NCBI RefSeq assembly: GCF_900116435.1
Contig: NZ_FPAZ01000014.1
Location: 81,280 to 145,279, forward strand
Length of the DNA stretch: 64,000 nt
Direction: 5' to 3'
Source: Pseudoalteromonas lipolytica
Lineage (GTDB): Bacteria; Pseudomonadota; Gammaproteobacteria; Enterobacterales; Alteromonadaceae
Position numbers and translations under genes: made by a program. Each line of letters starts with the position of its first letter. Position 1 is the stretch's first letter. Positions 44,116 through 53,877 of the stretch are shown piece by piece. The notes below the pieces were generated by a model. The model saw only the letters and a list, made by a program, of their open reading frames with translations. It was not told the origin of the DNA and did no database searches.

Positions 44116-45309
44116 TTGTTTAGGCTGTATTTTTACCTCTATTTAACCCTCGCTGTTTGCCTAAGTAGCGCAGCGTGGGTACTAGAGACTTATTTTCCTT
44201 CTCCTCCCGCTCACTCGTTAGAACAGCAACTCGCACACCACCTGCTAAGTGTAGAAAGCCAAGTCGATAATGCGTTAATAAAAAAATCGCCCCTTGCCAG
44301 TTTCTACTTAGGCGATGCTTTAAAACAACCCCTGTTACGAGGCGAAGTGATCAGTGTTAATGACCCTGAAGGGAATGTGTATTTTCATCGACTTGCTGTC
44401 GATGGTGACACCATTTTAAGCGCTGGCCCTTACGTACAAACAGAAGAAACAGCATCACAATCCCTCGTGAGTCTGGTTTTTTATAGTAGTGTTGCATTAG
44501 CGGTGGTTATTTTTACCGGCCCATTACTGATTGATTTAAGTAAACTACGTAGAGCAAGTAGCAAAATTTCAAATGCTGATTTTAGCCCGCAAGTTCAATT
44601 TAGCCGCTTTAGTTTATTAAAAAGCATAGGCGATACCTTTGATAATATGGCACAGGCACTTTATAACCGAAACCAAAGTCAGCGCGAACTTATCAACGCC
44701 GTTTCACATGACTTTTTAACCCCGATTTCACGCGCTAAGTTTGCCCTCGAAGCCGTTGACGATAACAACCATTATCGCCACAGTATTTTGCAAGACATTA
44801 TTGAGTTAGAGCTATTAGTTGAAGAGTTTTTAACTTATGCAGAGCTTGAACAGTGTGAGCCACGCATATTAATTAAAGACTACAGCCCTGATGAATTACT
44901 CCAGCCCTGTATTGCTAAGTTTATGAGTTATTGTCAGCTTGATATTCGTATTGATTGCCAACTAGAAAAAATAAGTGTTGATAAGCAAAGCTTTCAGCGC
45001 TTACTGCAAAACTTACTTGGTAACGCTGTGCGGTTTGCTAAACAACATATTGAGATCACCTTAAAACACACTAAAAAAGGCACGTTACTCATCATCGAAG
45101 ATGACGGGCCAGGTATACCAGAAGCGATGCGCGCAACCTTAATGCAGCCTTTTTCTAAAACGGCCTCTGTGCATCAACGTGGCTATAAGGGAGTCGGCTT
45201 AGGCTTGTCAATCGTGAAGCAACTCTGTATTTGGAATAACGCACAGTTTAGTTTAGACAATAGCAGCCAGCTCACTGGCGCCAAGGCAAGTATTCATTTT
45301 TTGCGTTAA
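44116..45309 (+). CDS. Sensor histidine kinase
   Basis: A 397-residue membrane kinase with a TM helix at about 3-20, a short periplasmic domain (about 25-112), a second TM (about 115-140), and a HAMP-like linker. The H-box SHDFLTPISRAK carries His198 and has Phe where Leu-Arg is usual. ATP-binding boxes are QNLLGNAVRFAK (N), EDDGPGIPE (G1) and KGVGLGLSIVKQL (G2). It uses a TTG start with GGAG about 10 bases upstream. It pairs with the preceding regulator; MipA and DUF3019 may be the sensed or controlled envelope proteins. Confidence 0.9.
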   Translation: MFRLYFYLYLTLAVCLSSAAWVLETYFPSPPAHSLEQQLAHHLLSVESQVDNALIKKSPLASFYLGDALKQPLLRGEVISVNDPEGNVYFHRLAVDGDTILSAGPYVQTEETASQSLVSLVFYSSVALAVVIFTGPLLIDLSKLRRASSKISNADFSPQVQFSRFSLLKSIGDTFDNMAQALYNRNQSQRELINAVSHDFLTPISRAKFALEAVDDNNHYRHSILQDIIELELLVEEFLTYAELEQCEPRILIKDYSPDELLQPCIAKFMSYCQLDIRIDCQLEKISVDKQSFQRLLQNLLGNAVRFAKQHIEITLKHTKKGTLLIIEDDGPGIPEAMRATLMQPFSKTASVHQRGYKGVGLGLSIVKQLCIWNNAQFSLDNSSQLTGAKASIHFLR

Positions 45310-45470
45310 TACCCCCTCCCCGAAAATGTACCAAGATGTATCAGTGTGTGCCATTTATTTACATTATATTGATGTTAGATACACAACTGAACACTATCCC
45401 TAGTGATTAAAATCGTTCGCAACAAATAGCGAGCTCATAATTAAAAAATCCTTCTAGGGAACTAAAGCAC

Positions 45471-48400
45471 ATGTTCAATATGAAAAAAGTATCAGTGATG
45501 GTCGCTTCTGCACTGTATATCAGTGCTGGCACTTCACATGCTGCACTGAATCAAGCACAAGAATGGGCTGAACAACCCGCTGATTATGCGCCAAAACCAA
45601 TGGTTTCTGCTGAAACTAATTGGGATGGTAAAATCAACCAAACGGTAAAGAAACAAAGCCGTATTTTCACGCCAGAAAAAGACATCACAGGTGTTCAAAC
45701 TTATATTGTTCAATTAATTGATGCACCTATTTCAGCTTATGATGGCGGCCTAAAAGGCCTAGCAAGTACACGTGAAACAGTGGCAACAGCTAGACAAACA
45801 ACCGCAAAGCCACTTGATTTAAATAAACCTGAAATTGCAAGCTACTCAAATCACCTCGCAAGCAAGCGTCAAAATGTTGTGAACTCTGCACTGACACTTC
45901 AAGGCCTGCAATTAAAAGTAGATCGTGAATTTAGCGTCACTTTAAACGGCTTCACCACCCGAATGACCCAAGAAGAAGCTGCGCGTTTAGCAAAAGTGCC
46001 TGGCATTAAGCACATCGCACGCTCTAAGATATACCCATTAACTACGTTTAACACGATTGAGCAAACAGGTGCAAAAGCACTGTGGAGCAACAGTCAAAGT
46101 GGCCTAGCAAGTAACAAAGGTGAAGGCGTTGTTGTCGGTATAATCGATACAGGCATTAATACTGATCACCCATCATTTGCTGCCGTAGGCGATGATGGCT
46201 ATACACACACCAATCCACTGGGTGATACTTACTTAGGTGATTGTGCTAAAGCTGAATTCGCAGATCGCTGTAACGATAAGCTCATTGGTGTGTATTCATA
46301 CCCAGAAATCACGGTAGCGTATTCTGATCCTGTATTTGAAGAATCGCGTCCAGCGTATGGTGAAGATTATAACTCTCACGGTTCTCACGTTGCAGGCACC
46401 GCAGCGGGTAACGTGCTTTATGATATTACTTATAAAGAACCTGGTTACGGTAGCCAAAACTCTGGGACTGAAACGAACCTTATCTTCCCGCAAGTGTCAG
46501 GTATGGCACCGCATGCAAATATCATTTCTTACCAAGTTTGTTGGCCTGGTGCTGCTGGCGACCCATATGCGGGCTGTCCAGGTAGTGCAATTATTGCCGC
46601 TATCGAGCAATCAGCAATTGATAACGTTGATGTCATTAATGCCTCACTCGGTGGTTTTGAGGAAGATCCTTGGGTTGAACCTATTGAGCAAGCATTTTTC
46701 AATGCGGCAAACTCAGGTGTGTTCGTTGCTGTTGCAGCCGGTAACAGTGGCCCTTACTTACAATCAGCTGATCACTCATCTCCTTGGGTAACAACGGTTG
46801 CTGCGCATACTCCATCTTCGCAAGTTGTGTTTAGCGATAAAACTCTTGAGAACTTATCAGGTGGCGACACTGACGCACCAACAGACATGATTGCTGCTGG
46901 CATTACCTTTGACGAGCTAACGGGTTTAATTGTTTCTGCGTCTGATTACCCTAACCCAAATGAGCCAGTGTCACGCTACCAAACAGACTGTGATCAGCCT
47001 TATCCAGCGGGCACCTTTGACTTTACCGATGACCCTAACACGCCGGATATCGACGAAAGCCAAGAAGACGTTATTGTTGTGTGTAAGCGAAGCAATAAAC
47101 CGCTTTACGCAAAAGCAAATAACGTATTAGCCGGTGGCGCTGAGGGTGTCATTATTTACAACCTATCGTCATACCAAGACCGTAGCCCAGCACCTCAACT
47201 GCCTTACCCTGCGCCTACAGCACATGTAACCAATGCAGAAGGTGTTAAACTACTTAATTGGTTAAGCACAGGCTCAGGTCATAAAGGAACCATTACAGCA
47301 AACTCAGCTAGCACAGAAGAAGTAGATGAAGAGCGCATTGCGTACTTCTCAAGTCGCGGTCCATCATACTTTGGTTTTGATACCTTGTTAGTTGATGTTG
47401 CTGCACCGGGTGTTGATGTGTTCGCAGCGAGTTCAGACGACCAACCGTTTTCTAAAAACCCATCATCAACAGACTGGCAAACAATGTCGGGAACATCAAT
47501 GGCAAGTCCGCACGTTGCTGGTGCTGCCGCATTGCTTAAACAGTCTCATCCTGAATGGTCTTTAATGGAGATTCAATCAGCGCTAATGTTAACAGCAAGC
47601 AACAACCTTAAAAATGCACAATACCTTGATAACTATAAAGATGAAGGCTTTGATTCATCTTTACAAGATATGGGTGCGGGTCGTATGCATGTTGACCTTG
47701 CTGATAAAGCCGGTTTAGTGATGCATGAAAGCATCGAAAATATGAAAGCGGCAAATCCTAATTTAGGCGGCCGCTTAAAAGCACTTAACACGGCTTACAT
47801 GGTTGATAATAACTGTGGCCTAGAATGTAGCTTTATGCGTACAGTGACAGCAACAGAAGATGCAACGTGGAGCGTATCAGCTGAAGAGTGGATTGGTAAC
47901 AGCACAATTACTGTAACGCCGAGTGAGTTTTCACTAAAAGCCGGTGAAACACAAAACATTGTTGTTGAAGTGAAAATGAACCAAGTTGCTCAAGCAATTG
48001 ATAATATCGAGGTATCAGGAAACCAAGGTCAAATAAAATTGGTTTCGAGCAACCCTAATTCACCCGTTCTAGAAATGCCAGTATGGACATTTAACGGTGA
48101 TACAGGATTACCGAGCTTTATTAAAGTAGATGCGCATCGTCGTTCTTCAACAATTAATGTAGGTCCTTTCAACACCGATGAAGTGAGTGATTTCACATCG
48201 CGCTCTTTTGGGTTAGTGGAAGGCCAACAAAACACCGTAAAATTATTCACAGACACCACCAGCGGCGACCCATTTGATTTAGTCGACGTCGATGGTGAAA
48301 TGGTTAACCCTAACCATATTGAGTGGACTACCGTACCACAAGACGCAAAAATGCTGAGCGCAAGCCCAGTAGGCGAAGCCTCTCGCGTGCTTATGTTTAT

Positions 48401-50414
48401 GGGTAAAGACAGTAATAACGATGGTTTAGCAAGCATGGATGAAACTATCTGTATGTCTACCAGCTTTACTGTTACCAACTTCTGTAACATTGTTGACCCA
48501 GAAGCAGGTGAATATTTCACCGTTTACATGAGCTTAGCAAATGTTCCTTCGGGTGAAGAAGACCAAGGCCGAGATATCACTTTTGCAACAGCAGTGGTTC
48601 AAGAAGGTCAAAGCAACCTAACAGTCAGTGCTCCAGAGAAAATTGCAGGTTACAAAGACTACGAACTAACACTGTCGTACAACTTACCTGACATGGAAGT
48701 AGGCGATATATATTTTGGTGGTTTTGACTTAGGTAGCAACCCTGAAGACGCTGGTAACCTTGGTTTTGTTCCTGTCATTATCAATCAAATTGATAAAGAC
48801 ATGCGCTTTACAGCAAATAAAGAACAAGCGACTGTGGGTGAATTAGTTGATTTCAAAATTGAAGTAATCGCAAATAATGAACAAGCGGCTCGTAATTTCA
48901 CAATTGATACTGCTTTCCCAGAAGGCATCGAAATTATTGAAGACAGCATTGTTGCGACAGCATCAACTCCAGCAACACCTGAACTGGTAGACAACGTATT
49001 ATCACTTCAAGGTACGCAAGAGACGACCAAAGATGTGGCTCGTAACTATAAAATTACCACGAATCTAACAGATGAAATGTGTTCTCTTGGAGCAGCTAAA
49101 TCTCCGTACCCTAACTATTTAGACTTGCGTACACTTGGCTGGCGTACACTTGAAGGAGTTCAAGGCCAATACTGGAACGAGTTTGAGTATTCATTTAAAG
49201 AGTTAATGGCAACAGATCTCGATGTTTCTTTCCCATTCTTTAATAAATACCATTTTGATTCAATCAAACTTAACCCAGCTGGTTTAGTGACGTTTGGCTC
49301 TAACGGCCGCACAACGCCATTCCATGTAGAACTTCCATCAGGCGGCGGTTTCCCACCACCACCTCCGTATCTTATTGCGCCTTTCTGGGTTGGTGATAAC
49401 ACAATCCCTGAGCGTGTAGATGGCACTTATGGTAACTATGACGCTAACGCGGGTATTACACCAACTTATACTCAAGCACGTGATTGGCTTGTCCTTGAGT
49501 GGGATAATATCCAACGCTCTCAAGTAGAAGGGCAATCAGTTGACGTTGAATTGTTCATGCGTATGAATATTGCTTATGAGCCAGGCGAATATGAAATGAT
49601 GTTTGCTTATGACAACGTTAACCTCGCTGATAACCAAGGTTCTATTGGTTTCAAAGCTGCTGACGGTCGTATTATTGTTAATGGTGATATGCCTGTAGAT
49701 CTTAATATTGGTGATGGTTTTGCATACGACAATCTTGATGAAGTTGTTCATGATGAGCTTGTCGTATGTATGGATTATGTAGGCCCTGAAGTGTCTAAGT
49801 TTGACGTTCAGTTCCAAGCGTATATTGGCGAAGCAGCTGCAGCACAAATGCATACGCTGACGGTTAATAACGGCTTAGAAGGCGCTGATGACGAAGTGTT
49901 AACCTTAGAGCTTAACGTACTGGGTAATATTTCATTATCTGACTTCCCTGATATGCAAGTTGAAGAAAACAACTCTATTAGCTTCGATGTACTTTACGCG
50001 GATGAAAACAACGTAAGTAACGTGATTGAAGTGATGGGTGAAAACTTTACTTCTGAAGTTTCAGGTCACACATCAGGTAGCACAGTAACAATCACACCTA
50101 CAGAGCACTTTAATGGTGAAATTGATGTCATGGTAAAAGTAAGCGACAGAGTAAACTCTGCAGATGCTGCAATGAGCTCATTCTCATTAATGGTTATGTC
50201 AGATGGTATTGAGTTGGGTTGTACTGACAGCGCAGCAACAAATTATGATGAAAATGCAAATACTGACAATGGTAGTTGTACTTTCCCTGAGGCCGTTATC
50301 CCAGACCCTGAAGTGGAAGAAAGCAAAAAATCATCAAGTGGCTCATTTGGCTGGTTATTACTAGCGTTTGCACCACTTCTGACGCTTCGTCGTAAGAAAT
50401 CTCAAATTAACTAA
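45471..50414 (+). CDS. Secreted subtilisin-family (S8) protease with PA domain and C-terminal sorting tail
   Basis: A 1647-residue extracellular protease. In order: signal peptide; I9-type propeptide (about 70-175, TYIVQLIDAPIS); S8 catalytic domain with Asp near 225 (GIIDTGIN), His near 303 (SHGSHVAGT), Asn in AAAGNSGP and Ser near 676 (SGTSMASPHVAG); a PA insert before the Ser (VLAGGAEGVIIYNL). The long C-terminal part has Ig-like and adhesion-type repeats, a Cys motif GCTDSAATNYDENANTDNGSC and a terminal SSSGSFGWLLLAFAP...LRRKK resembling GlyGly-CTERM, the rhombosortase signal. AGGGA precedes the start. Confidence 0.92.
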   Translation: MFNMKKVSVMVASALYISAGTSHAALNQAQEWAEQPADYAPKPMVSAETNWDGKINQTVKKQSRIFTPEKDITGVQTYIVQLIDAPISAYDGGLKGLASTRETVATARQTTAKPLDLNKPEIASYSNHLASKRQNVVNSALTLQGLQLKVDREFSVTLNGFTTRMTQEEAARLAKVPGIKHIARSKIYPLTTFNTIEQTGAKALWSNSQSGLASNKGEGVVVGIIDTGINTDHPSFAAVGDDGYTHTNPLGDTYLGDCAKAEFADRCNDKLIGVYSYPEITVAYSDPVFEESRPAYGEDYNSHGSHVAGTAAGNVLYDITYKEPGYGSQNSGTETNLIFPQVSGMAPHANIISYQVCWPGAAGDPYAGCPGSAIIAAIEQSAIDNVDVINASLGGFEEDPWVEPIEQAFFNAANSGVFVAVAAGNSGPYLQSADHSSPWVTTVAAHTPSSQVVFSDKTLENLSGGDTDAPTDMIAAGITFDELTGLIVSASDYPNPNEPVSRYQTDCDQPYPAGTFDFTDDPNTPDIDESQEDVIVVCKRSNKPLYAKANNVLAGGAEGVIIYNLSSYQDRSPAPQLPYPAPTAHVTNAEGVKLLNWLSTGSGHKGTITANSASTEEVDEERIAYFSSRGPSYFGFDTLLVDVAAPGVDVFAASSDDQPFSKNPSSTDWQTMSGTSMASPHVAGAAALLKQSHPEWSLMEIQSALMLTASNNLKNAQYLDNYKDEGFDSSLQDMGAGRMHVDLADKAGLVMHESIENMKAANPNLGGRLKALNTAYMVDNNCGLECSFMRTVTATEDATWSVSAEEWIGNSTITVTPSEFSLKAGETQNIVVEVKMNQVAQAIDNIEVSGNQGQIKLVSSNPNSPVLEMPVWTFNGDTGLPSFIKVDAHRRSSTINVGPFNTDEVSDFTSRSFGLVEGQQNTVKLFTDTTSGDPFDLVDVDGEMVNPNHIEWTTVPQDAKMLSASPVGEASRVLMFMGKDSNNDGLASMDETICMSTSFTVTNFCNIVDPEAGEYFTVYMSLANVPSGEEDQGRDITFATAVVQEGQSNLTVSAPEKIAGYKDYELTLSYNLPDMEVGDIYFGGFDLGSNPEDAGNLGFVPVIINQIDKDMRFTANKEQATVGELVDFKIEVIANNEQAARNFTIDTAFPEGIEIIEDSIVATASTPATPELVDNVLSLQGTQETTKDVARNYKITTNLTDEMCSLGAAKSPYPNYLDLRTLGWRTLEGVQGQYWNEFEYSFKELMATDLDVSFPFFNKYHFDSIKLNPAGLVTFGSNGRTTPFHVELPSGGGFPPPPPYLIAPFWVGDNTIPERVDGTYGNYDANAGITPTYTQARDWLVLEWDNIQRSQVEGQSVDVELFMRMNIAYEPGEYEMMFAYDNVNLADNQGSIGFKAADGRIIVNGDMPVDLNIGDGFAYDNLDEVVHDELVVCMDYVGPEVSKFDVQFQAYIGEAAAAQMHTLTVNNGLEGADDEVLTLELNVLGNISLSDFPDMQVEENNSISFDVLYADENNVSNVIEVMGENFTSEVSGHTSGSTVTITPTEHFNGEIDVMVKVSDRVNSADAAMSSFSLMVMSDGIELGCTDSAATNYDENANTDNGSCTFPEAVIPDPEVEESKKSSSGSFGWLLLAFAPLLTLRRKKSQIN

Positions 50415-50444
50415 GGATGAGTTAATTAGGATAGTTAAGAAGTA

Positions 50445-50474
50445 ATGCCGATATGCTTGCATATCGGCATTTTT
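50445..50474. terminator. Terminator between the subtilase and DUF1624 genes
   Basis: ATGCCGATATG, loop CTTG, CATATCGGCAT then TTTT; 30 bases after the protease stop and 5 bases before the 3' end of the convergent gene. Confidence 0.9.
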
Positions 50475-50478
50475 CATT

Positions 50479-51624
50479 TTACAAATACTTAAGCCACGGT
50501 TTTTTAGTTTTACGTTTGTATTCACTAAACTTTTTGGTTGGCCAATAGAGTCCAATTATTAAGAGTAAAGTAATTAACCAAACACTTGATATATCACTTA
50601 CCCCAAAATAGTGCCCTTGGTTTGCCCCCCATATCAACATACCGACTTGATACATGGCGAGCAGCACATACAGGTGTAATATATAAAAAAACATAGGCAC
50701 AGAACCATAAACGCGCAGCGCATTGGTCACGCGGTTAAGGGGTCGCTCAAACGCCCATAAACCGAGAAACATCCCCGCCAAGGTTATCAATAAAAAGTTT
50801 AATGATGGCGGATACTTCGTTACATTGAATACCGACATGATCGTTTCTGTGGTGGTGCTAAATGTTTGCCAAGGCAGCGTTTCACCATAAATATTAAAAC
50901 CACGCAGTACCGCGAATAATCCTACACATAATAGTGCTAACAGCAGCAATGCTCGTTTACGCGACTGCGCTTTTTGCGTATGTGCATATAGTGGCCCTGC
51001 GCAATAACCCAGTAAAATCACACCAATCCACGGCAATACAGGGTAGCTAATTTTTACGTCAATTAAGCCACCTTGTGATAAATAACCTCGATCATGCAAA
51101 ATCGTCCACAGCGAATAACCAAACTCATCGGGCGTGAAACTGATTGGAGTAAGTAAGTTATGGCCGAATACAATCACTAAACCAAGGACGAGTAATACCC
51201 TCTGAGGTAGCTTTATAAGTAAAGCAAGCACCAACATACACAAGCCAATAGCCCACATCACTTGAAGCCAAATCGTGTGGTAATACCCCATCCACGAAAA
51301 GCAAATTAACGTTACTTCAAGCGCAATTAAAAACAGCCCTCGTTTTACTAAAAAGCCGCGAGCAGAGCGTGCGACACCCGTTGCTGGGTGACTGTACAAC
51401 CACGCCGACAGCCCCGTTAAAAAGATAAAGGTTGGTGCACAAAAGTGGGCCGCAAAACGACTCCAAAATAAGCTGGGTGAAGTAACATCAACGTCCATCG
51501 GATCAGACACTTGCATATGCAAAAAGAAGCGTTCTCTGACATGATCTAGGAGCATAATTAAAATAACGACCCCCCGCATAATGTCGATACTATGAATACG
51601 ACTTTTAAGCTGCTCAGAAGTCAT
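50479..51624 (-). CDS. DUF1624 / HGSNAT-like membrane acyltransferase
   Basis: A 381-residue inner-membrane protein with about 9-10 helices. The N-terminal RIHSIDIMRGVVILIMLLDHVRERF carries the Asp-x-x-Arg and Asp-His pair typical of the heparan-alpha-glucosaminide N-acetyltransferase catalytic family; FCAPTFIFLTGLSAWLY is also characteristic. It probably transfers acyl groups to a sugar or lipid across the membrane. Its start overlaps the last 11 bases of the siderophore receptor gene, so the two are translationally coupled. The acceptor is unknown. Confidence 0.8.
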   Translation of the reverse strand: MTSEQLKSRIHSIDIMRGVVILIMLLDHVRERFFLHMQVSDPMDVDVTSPSLFWSRFAAHFCAPTFIFLTGLSAWLYSHPATGVARSARGFLVKRGLFLIALEVTLICFSWMGYYHTIWLQVMWAIGLCMLVLALLIKLPQRVLLVLGLVIVFGHNLLTPISFTPDEFGYSLWTILHDRGYLSQGGLIDVKISYPVLPWIGVILLGYCAGPLYAHTQKAQSRKRALLLLALLCVGLFAVLRGFNIYGETLPWQTFSTTTETIMSVFNVTKYPPSLNFLLITLAGMFLGLWAFERPLNRVTNALRVYGSVPMFFYILHLYVLLAMYQVGMLIWGANQGHYFGVSDISSVWLITLLLIIGLYWPTKKFSEYKRKTKKPWLKYL

Positions 51625-53698
51625 AGCTCACCCCCAGTTTAAATTGCGTTGGCGCTCCAGGATAAGCCCACAGTGCATTGTAGCTACTGGCAATATATTT
51701 TTCGTTAAAGATATTATCGACATTTAGTGACACGGTTGTTTGCTCTGTTGCACGCCATTTTGCGAATAAACCCACTAATTGATAGCGTGGGATGCGAAAA
51801 GTTAAATCGGCTGGGTCCCCTAAACGATCTGACACATATTGATAATGCCCCCCGACCTTAAGCTCTTGAGAAAATAGTGTCAGATCATGATTAAAACTTG
51901 CAGAAAAGTTATTCTTTGGCACGTTAACAAGCGGGCTGCCCTTTGGAATAGGCACTATCCACTCAACATTTAAACTGTCTGTTGCTGTCTCAGCGTCAAC
52001 ATAGGCATAAGATAGGTTGTACTCAGTGTTCGCGCCCAGTGAGCCTGTTAAATCAAGCTCAACACCTTTACTTTTGGCTTTGCCTATTGGGGCTGAATAC
52101 CCCACATTAACAGGATCTGCCACCAGCATATTGCTCTTAGTCGCATCAAATATTGCCACTGTACCAGTGATTTTTTCGCTGCTAAATTTCACACCGACTT
52201 CGAACGAGTCACTCTCTTCAAAGCCAAATGGCTTACCTTCAGCGTCGGTGCCACTTAGAGGTAAAAAACCCTCTGAGTAACTTGAGTACAGATTAATGTT
52301 ATCGTTTAGCACGTACACCATACCAAAACGTGGGCTAATACGATTTTTTTTACTGTGTGATGCAACGCCCGACTTCGTTTCGAAAATATCTTGTTCTATT
52401 TCATCAAAACGTAACCCAACCATCACTTTTAGGTTGTCAGTTATATCTAACTGATCTTGTATATAAAGACCGTAAGCACGTTGTTCCTCATTGTTCTCAT
52501 ATTGCATACCCATTTCAGGGCCTTCGATAGGCGTGTAATCTGGCTCATGGATATCAATTGTATAAGTGCCATAACCACCGCGGTAACGATATAACCCTGT
52601 ACGTAACTCGTATTCATATGCATCAGCACCGAATAAAACATGATTGGTAATACTTGCAATATCAAACTGACCGCTCAGCTCAAAACGCACGGAAACATCC
52701 TCAGATTCATAATCTCGATAGCGGTGCTGGCGCGTTAAGGTTGTTCCATCATCAAATAATGATTGGCGCGATGGCGATAATTCCGCATCTGAAGACTCAC
52801 CAGTTAAAGTGGCTGCACGATAATTAGCGCCAGCAAGTAATGACCAATCATTATTAAAATTATAGTTATAGTTGAGTTGATGGCCTCTGGAGTGAACTTT
52901 TGTTGGCGCATCATTTGGGTTACCTAAAAAGCGTGACTCCGGCACAGTCTCAATATTGCCATTAAGAATCACAACACCTCGGTCGTACATTTGTTGTTGG
53001 TCAACATATTCAAACTCATAGGTGAGCGATGAGTTATCAGTCACTTGATAGTAAAGCGAAGGTGTAATCACTAATTTATCGTGGTGCACATAATCACGAA
53101 AACTATCGCTATCTTGCCATGCACCATTGATTCTAAATGCTAAATCATCGGTTAAGCCATTGGTGTAATCACCTTGAATACGCGTGTGGTCATCACTGCC
53201 GAACTCCGCTTTAAGTTGACCTTGCTGATAAAACTGCGGTTTTTTCGTGATGATGTTAATCGTACCGCCCGGTTCAGAACGACCATAAAGCGCAGAGCCA
53301 GGCCCTTTTAACACCTCAATGTATTCAATATTCGACACATCTCTTGGCCCTGCAAAGCCTCTTCCACCACTAAAGCCATTAATTAAATACCCCGAAGGCA
53401 TGTTTTCATTACCAGACAAACCGCGAATAGAGTAGCTATCCCACAAGCCCCCTCCATTATTTTTACGGCTGATACTCGCCGAAAAATCGAGCGCATCACG
53501 AAACTTAGTTATGCCATTATTAGTGAGCATATCTTTACTTAAGGTCGTGATCGATTGCGGTAGCTCTTTGGCGGGTATATCCCCCCGAAACGCTTGCTTG
53601 TGTTCAATAATAATAGTTTCTATATCACTGTTATCAGTCGCATTCACAGCCGTGCTTATTACAACAGCTAAACTAAGGGGAAGGGTTGAAAACGTCAT
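51614..53698 (-). CDS. TonB-dependent siderophore receptor
   Basis: A 694-residue outer-membrane receptor. The start at 53698 gives the signal peptide MTFSTLPLSLAVVISTAVNA; the longer reading begins in the upstream operator region. TonB box DIETIIIEHK, plug ELPQSITTLSKDMLTNNGITKFRDALDFSAS, YLINGFSGGRGF and IEYIEVLKGPGSALYGRSEPGGTINIITKKP, and barrel end FKLGVSYDF all match ferric-siderophore receptors (FhuA/FpvA type). A 35-base inverted repeat 25-59 bases upstream may be its operator. Confidence 0.93.
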   Translation of the reverse strand: MTFSTLPLSLAVVISTAVNATDNSDIETIIIEHKQAFRGDIPAKELPQSITTLSKDMLTNNGITKFRDALDFSASISRKNNGGGLWDSYSIRGLSGNENMPSGYLINGFSGGRGFAGPRDVSNIEYIEVLKGPGSALYGRSEPGGTINIITKKPQFYQQGQLKAEFGSDDHTRIQGDYTNGLTDDLAFRINGAWQDSDSFRDYVHHDKLVITPSLYYQVTDNSSLTYEFEYVDQQQMYDRGVVILNGNIETVPESRFLGNPNDAPTKVHSRGHQLNYNYNFNNDWSLLAGANYRAATLTGESSDAELSPSRQSLFDDGTTLTRQHRYRDYESEDVSVRFELSGQFDIASITNHVLFGADAYEYELRTGLYRYRGGYGTYTIDIHEPDYTPIEGPEMGMQYENNEEQRAYGLYIQDQLDITDNLKVMVGLRFDEIEQDIFETKSGVASHSKKNRISPRFGMVYVLNDNINLYSSYSEGFLPLSGTDAEGKPFGFEESDSFEVGVKFSSEKITGTVAIFDATKSNMLVADPVNVGYSAPIGKAKSKGVELDLTGSLGANTEYNLSYAYVDAETATDSLNVEWIVPIPKGSPLVNVPKNNFSASFNHDLTLFSQELKVGGHYQYVSDRLGDPADLTFRIPRYQLVGLFAKWRATEQTTVSLNVDNIFNEKYIASSYNALWAYPGAPTQFKLGVSYDF

Positions 53699-53722
53699 AG
53701 GTTGGTACTTCAAAAAGATTAA

Positions 53723-53757
53723 ACGATTATTTGTTATAAAATAACACAAATAATCGT
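53723..53757. promoter_or_regulatory. Perfect inverted repeat upstream of the siderophore receptor
   Basis: ACGATTATTTG (53723-53733) and CAAATAATCGT (53747-53757) are perfect 11-bp arms, with inner TTAT/ATAA extending the pairing. It lies 25-59 bases before the receptor start. AT-rich symmetry of this kind could be a Fur-type or other operator, but it does not match the GATAATGATAATCATTATC consensus well. Confidence 0.45.
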
Positions 53758-53877
53758 ATTGATATAGTATAACAAATCATTTTGTTGCTGTTTTATACCC
53801 ACACCACTTATTTACATCCGGCTTTCTTATCTTTAGTATTTATCGCTGAACAAAAAACAAACATGTTACGGATGACT

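Noticed and set aside
48029..48520. Minus-strand frame of 163 codons inside the subtilase gene
   Set aside because: Antisense shadow of a conserved secreted protease; low-complexity Ser/Leu content and no start signal.
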